From CAYOKT01 sp964404605 (GTDB lineage Bacteria > Electryoneota > Electryoneia > Electryoneales > Electryoneaceae), in assembly GCA_964404605.1 (NCBI GenBank), contig CAYOKT010000025.1, forward strand, positions 1 through 36,155: DNA of 36,155 nt, given 5' to 3'. The notes under the pieces were generated by a model. That model saw only the letters and a program-made list of their open reading frames with translations, ran no database searches and was not told the origin of the DNA. The position numbers and the translations under genes are program-made. Below, one piece after another: positions 32,201 through 36,155 of this stretch (positions are counted from its first letter, which is position 1; each line of letters starts with the position of its first letter).

Positions 32201-35200
32201 ATGAAACGAGCGAACGCTTTCCTGTTGCCGGCCGTTGCGGCGGGGCTCTTGCTGCTTCCCTGGGCCGTCCGGGCGCAGACCGAGCACTTCTCTTTCACCG
32301 CCACGGATGCCGGGCACAGCATCGTCCTCGTCTATGCCGCCGTGAACGAGATCCCGCTCGCACCGGGCGACGAGGTCGGTGTGTTCACCTCGCAGGGGCT
32401 CTGCGCGGGGGCGGTCGTCTGGGACGAGGCACCGATGGGTCTGACCGCATGGGGGGACGACCCGATCACCCCGGAAGTGGACGGCTTCGCCGAGGGAGAA
32501 CCGCTCGAGCTGCGCATCTGGGACCGCTCCACCGGGTTGGAATGGATCGCCGAGCTCGTCTACCAGGAGGGACCGGTCACCTGGACGATGGACGGGATCA
32601 CCCAGCTCGCCCTGAACGCGGTCGATGAAGGGCTGGAGACCGGCGATCCGCTTCCTGTGGTCGATATGATCCACTTCGGCACCGTCGGTCCCGGCCGCTC
32701 CTGGGTGCGAGATGCCTATATCGCCAATGTCGGCGAGGGCACCCTCGCGCTCAACGATGTCGACCTGGGTTCACTCCCCCTTTCCCTGGTGAGCGACCTC
32801 CCCCTCTACATCCCGCCCGGGGAGATGGGCGGCGTAGAATTGGCCTTCGATGGCAGTGCCGCCATCGATGACAGCATCGTCATCCAGACGAACGGCGGGG
32901 ATGTGACCTTCCAGGTGGTGGCGAATGTCCACCCGGACGGTGCGGAAACCCATTTCGCCCCTCCGCCGCAGACGGGAACCAGCCACAGCGTCCTCCTCGA
33001 CAGCGTATCGTTCAATTACGCTCCCCTCCTTGAAGGCGACGAGATCGCGGTGTTCGGTGCGGACAGCGGCGTTCTCGCCGGCTGGGCGATGAAGGAGGCG
33101 GGGAATGACGCACTCGGCATCGCGGTCTGGGGCGATGACCCGACAACGCAGGAGGTCGACGGCCTGTCGAACGGAGAGGAGATGCAATTCGTCCTCTGGC
33201 GTCGCTTCGAGGCGGTCGAGGACACGGCGACCCCGGAACTTCTCGTCGGCGGCACCCAGTGGTCCGCCGATGCGATGACGGTGCTCAATCTCTCGGTGGA
33301 GGATGTCGCGGTCGTCGGCGAGGTCGAGCGGGATCTGTTCGATATGGATGTGAATTTCCCGGATACGCAAGTAGGCCGCAGTTCAACGCGCTTCAAATCG
33401 ATCGAGGAGACCCTCGGTGGATGGGTATGGGTATTGAGATGGGACGGTGATCCGGAGGGCGTGTTCAACAGCAGCGAGTTCTGGGAGCCTGGATTCCTCC
33501 CGCCGGGCTCGACGGGTCATATCCCCCTGTTCTTCACCCCGCAGGAGCCGGTGGCGTACGCCGGGTCGGCATCCACCCACTTCGTGACCCGCGCGGGGGG
33601 AGTTACGCCCAGCGTCGAGATCATGAGTTGGAACGCCTACGGCACGGGGCTGGCGGAGCAGATCTACCAGCCCACGCCGTCGGACCGGAACCTGTCGCTG
33701 ATCGTCACCCAGGTGGACCTCGATGGCGCTTGGCTGCATGAGGGCGACGAAATCGGGGTCTTGACCCCGGAGGGGGTCGTCGCCGGCGGCGCGTTGTACA
33801 ACGGCGTGACTCCCCTCGGGATCACCGTCTGGGGAGACGATCCGACCACGCCGGATGTCGTCGAGGGCTTCCTCGAGGGCGAACGGATGATCTTCCGCAT
33901 CTGGGACAGCATGCGCGCCGTGGAGCGCAGGGCGATGGTCTCCGAAGTCCAGTCCGGCGATACGCTCTGGACGGCGGACGGGATCACCACTCTCTCCCTG
34001 CATGGCATCGTCCCGCCGTGGGATCTGTCCCTCCTCCTGGACCAGGAGGTCGATGAGGGGAAATCCTTCGGTGACATCGAGCTGGATGAGGCGATCACCC
34101 ATCGTGCCACGGACCCGGCGTCCATCCTGTGGGATTGGGAGTGGCTCGGTCCACCCCCCGGCGGCATGGATCTCGTCGATGACTTCGACCCGGAAACGCG
34201 GACGATCACGGTCACCGTTCCCGATTCGGAGTGGGTCGGCAGCCAGTACCTGCGGCTGCGCGCGGAGGACGTATACGGCCAGCGGGACTCCGTCGATGTC
34301 CTTTTCACCGTCAGCCAGGTCAACGACCCGCCCGAGCCGTTCAGCCTGATCTCGCCGGTGGACGGCGACACGCTGGAGACCAACCAGCCGGCTTTCATCT
34401 GGCAGAGCGCGGTGGACGTGGACTGGAGCGGGGATGCGGTCACCTACACCCTCGAGTACATCGTCACGGATCGCCTCGGCAACTCGACGCCGCAGACGGT
34501 CGCCGGGATCGCGGACACCCAGTATGTCGCAGCCTGGATCGACGATGACGTTACGGTCGAGTGGAACGTCACCGCGGTGGACGGCGAGGGCGGGGAAACC
34601 CTCGCGGATCCGGAGTCGGGCCGGCAGTTCGCCATCTATGTCCAGGAGCCGCCCAACGACTTCGACCTTCTCAGCCCGGTGACCGGCTACATCACGCTGG
34701 ATGGGAATATCACATTTACCTGGGAGAATAACGGCGATCCCGATCCGGGACAATCCGTCCAGTATTGGCTGGAAATCGCCGATAATATAAACTTTAACGA
34801 CACAATTCTGCTTGGTCCGTACGTGGAAGGGGAATTCCCGTCGTTCAACATTGAAGATGCGCCATGGATGGAGGATGATACAACCTATTGGTGGCGTGTC
34901 TATGCCCAGGACGAGGTGACCGGGCAAATGTATGAATCGACAAGCGACCGTCTCTTCCTCGTGGCCGTCTCCGAGCCTCCCGAACCGTTCGATATGCTCA
35001 GCCCCGCGAACGGGGACACCGTCTTCACCCTCGGGCCGACATTGACCTGGGAGCAGGCGCATGATCCCGATCCCAACGGGTTGAACCAGTACTGGCTCAC
35101 TTGGGCATTGAACCCCGACTTCACCGACAGCCATACGCTTTTGGTGGTGAATGATACGAGCTACACCTTCGAGCCGGAGGACCTGATGGCGGGGATCCAC

Positions 35201-36155
35201 CGGGGGGTCGGCGGGCGCACAACGGATGATCTCCTCCCGGATGACGTGGTCGTCTACTGGAAAGTCCATGCCATGGACGTCAACACCCCGGGAACATGGG
35301 CCGGCCCGGATCCCTACTGGTCGTTTACCGTCTATCTCCCGGATCCGCCAAGCGCTTTTTCCCTCCTCTCACCCGCCGAGGGCGAGGTGATGCACCAGTG
35401 GGAGTTCCCCCTCATCTGGCAGCAATCCATGGACCCGGACCCGGACAACACGGTGCTCTACGATGTCTATGTCCAGCCCGGCGCGGGGGAGGAGTTCGGC
35501 GTCGTCGCGGACGACATTCCGGACACGAGCCACACCTATACCGCCCCGTATGATGACCGGACGTACACCTGGTACGTGCACGCTCTCGACACGAACACCG
35601 GCGGCACCCTGTCGGACACCCTGAGCTTCTCGCTCTACATCTACGATCCGCCGGATCCGTTCGACCTCGCCGGGCCGGACAGCGGCGCCACTCTCGGCAG
35701 CCGGACGCCGACTCTTTCCTGGCATCCCACTACGGACCCCGACCCGGGCGATGCGGTCACTTACACCGTAATCTGGTCGATCAACGACCCCTCCTTCACC
35801 GGGGCGGATTCCGCCACCGGGCTGGCGGACACGTCGTACGTCCTCGACCCGGCCCGGTTGCTGGCATCATGGCGGCAACAGCGTGAGCAGTCCCTGGGCA
35901 AGCTCGCTCCTGACCGGGAGAAGGTCCGGCGTGGAGTGGATGAGAAGACCCTGATGGAGCAGGTGAAAAGGGGAGGTCCGGACTCGAGATCGGTGGATGA
36001 ACTGCCGGATGATGTGACCGTCTACTGGATGGTCCGCGCGGTTGACACGAACACCACCGGCACCCTCTCCCTGCACAGCGTGGCGACGGGGAACCCGTAC
36101 AGCTTCTCGGTGTATGTCGCCGAGCCCCCCGCCGCGTTCTCCCTCGCCGCGCCGG
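32201..36155 (+). CDS. Large secreted repeat protein, runs off the window
   Basis: The frame is open from the ATG at 32201 to the edge, at least 1318 codons, so the C-terminus is missing. AAGGGG lies 6 nt upstream. The signal peptide is 1-26 (MKRANAFLLPAVAAGLLLLP, ending VRAQ). Three WGDDP modules (32363-32521, 33032-33199, 33740-33904) alternate with ASPM/Hydin-like Ig segments (IHFGTVGPGRSW, then IPPGE). A cadherin-like stretch (SQYLRLRAEDVYGQRDSVDV) follows. Five FN3-like repeats of 100-160 residues then begin, each starting PP-x-x-F-x-L near 34322, 34643, 34970, 35339 and 35642; a sixth starts at 36119. I expect a sorting domain beyond the edge, as in its neighbours. No catalytic motif was seen. 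Confidence 0.9.
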   Translation, partial: MKRANAFLLPAVAAGLLLLPWAVRAQTEHFSFTATDAGHSIVLVYAAVNEIPLAPGDEVGVFTSQGLCAGAVVWDEAPMGLTAWGDDPITPEVDGFAEGEPLELRIWDRSTGLEWIAELVYQEGPVTWTMDGITQLALNAVDEGLETGDPLPVVDMIHFGTVGPGRSWVRDAYIANVGEGTLALNDVDLGSLPLSLVSDLPLYIPPGEMGGVELAFDGSAAIDDSIVIQTNGGDVTFQVVANVHPDGAETHFAPPPQTGTSHSVLLDSVSFNYAPLLEGDEIAVFGADSGVLAGWAMKEAGNDALGIAVWGDDPTTQEVDGLSNGEEMQFVLWRRFEAVEDTATPELLVGGTQWSADAMTVLNLSVEDVAVVGEVERDLFDMDVNFPDTQVGRSSTRFKSIEETLGGWVWVLRWDGDPEGVFNSSEFWEPGFLPPGSTGHIPLFFTPQEPVAYAGSASTHFVTRAGGVTPSVEIMSWNAYGTGLAEQIYQPTPSDRNLSLIVTQVDLDGAWLHEGDEIGVLTPEGVVAGGALYNGVTPLGITVWGDDPTTPDVVEGFLEGERMIFRIWDSMRAVERRAMVSEVQSGDTLWTADGITTLSLHGIVPPWDLSLLLDQEVDEGKSFGDIELDEAITHRATDPASILWDWEWLGPPPGGMDLVDDFDPETRTITVTVPDSEWVGSQYLRLRAEDVYGQRDSVDVLFTVSQVNDPPEPFSLISPVDGDTLETNQPAFIWQSAVDVDWSGDAVTYTLEYIVTDRLGNSTPQTVAGIADTQYVAAWIDDDVTVEWNVTAVDGEGGETLADPESGRQFAIYVQEPPNDFDLLSPVTGYITLDGNITFTWENNGDPDPGQSVQYWLEIADNINFNDTILLGPYVEGEFPSFNIEDAPWMEDDTTYWWRVYAQDEVTGQMYESTSDRLFLVAVSEPPEPFDMLSPANGDTVFTLGPTLTWEQAHDPDPNGLNQYWLTWALNPDFTDSHTLLVVNDTSYTFEPEDLMAGIHRGVGGRTTDDLLPDDVVVYWKVHAMDVNTPGTWAGPDPYWSFTVYLPDPPSAFSLLSPAEGEVMHQWEFPLIWQQSMDPDPDNTVLYDVYVQPGAGEEFGVVADDIPDTSHTYTAPYDDRTYTWYVHALDTNTGGTLSDTLSFSLYIYDPPDPFDLAGPDSGATLGSRTPTLSWHPTTDPDPGDAVTYTVIWSINDPSFTGADSATGLADTSYVLDPARLLASWRQQREQSLGKLAPDREKVRRGVDEKTLMEQVKRGGPDSRSVDELPDDVTVYWMVRAVDTNTTGTLSLHSVATGNPYSFSVYVAEPPAAFSLAAP
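34322..36155 (+). repeat. FN3-like repeat array in the last gene
   Basis: Tandem protein repeats start at 34322, 34643, 34970, 35339, 35642 and 36119 (cut). Each has PP-x-x-F at the start, a DPDPG-like turn, and a Y-W-x-V-x-A-x-D strand. Repeats 3 and 5 carry an insertion before LPDDV; in repeat 5 it is long and highly charged. Confidence 0.75.

Larger units (their letters stand above)
30794..33904 (+). repeat. Five copies of a 'WGDDP' module across three genes
   Basis: The ~55-residue module runs from P/EGDE-(V/I) to a final (V/I/L)W, with the core (A/T)-x-WGDDP-x-T. Copies are at 30794-30955 (giant protein), 31607-31771 (short protein), and 32363-32521, 33032-33199 and 33740-33904 (last gene). 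I cannot name a family for it. Confidence 0.85.

Noticed and set aside
33383..35269. Minus-strand open frame of 628 codons
   Set aside because: It lies opposite the last gene, whose + frame is open for over 1300 codons with signal peptide and repeats. The minus frame has no recognisable motif.

Overview
The window is GC-rich bacterial DNA. A run of 100 N at 17805-17904 suggests a draft or metagenome assembly. Four secreted proteins end in a C-terminal module of the 'YPNPFNP' type (type IX secretion sorting signal / FlgD-Ig-like). This is typical of high-GC candidate phyla around the FCB superphylum (Krumholzibacteria-, Eisenbacteria- or Latescibacteria-like). The phylum is my inference; no rRNA gene is present to test it. 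Every gene except mutY is on the + strand. I saw no insertion sequence, phage gene or CRISPR array.

Region 1 (1-672) has no convincing gene. It holds short palindromic repeats and a 22-bp tandem array. Region 2 (673-7259) holds mutY (-), a proton-dependent oligopeptide transporter fused to a degenerate staphylococcal-nuclease-like domain, a UshA-like protein with a Cys-x-Cys motif, an NhaD/UIT6-like ion antiporter, and a universal stress protein. Region 3 (7260-9903) is translational: five tRNA genes (Ala, Gly, Cys, Leu, Val) with one small membrane-protein gene between them, then infC-rpmI-rplT closed by a clear terminator. infC appears to start at a rare ATC codon.

Region 4 (10323-12461) is a secreted beta-propeller-like protein with a sorting domain and its own terminator. 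Region 5 (12583-24468) is the functional core. A membrane histidine kinase and an NtrC-type sigma-54 activator overlap and end at a terminator. A sigma-54 promoter with exact GG-N10-GC spacing follows. Downstream is a CusC-CusB-CusA-type copper/silver efflux system, a periplasmic heavy-metal-binding protein, and a His/Met-rich secreted protein with a duplicated acidic module and a sorting signal. The layout suggests an envelope-wide Cu(I)/Ag(I) response under local sigma-54 control, with an extra surface or extracellular metal-binding arm.

Region 6 (24469-36155) is a 0.7-kb regulatory intergenic with CRP/FNR-like palindromes, followed by three large secreted proteins. These share a roughly 55-residue 'WGDDP' module, present five times across three consecutive genes. 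The last gene has at least 1318 codons and runs off the right edge inside a series of FN3-like repeats.
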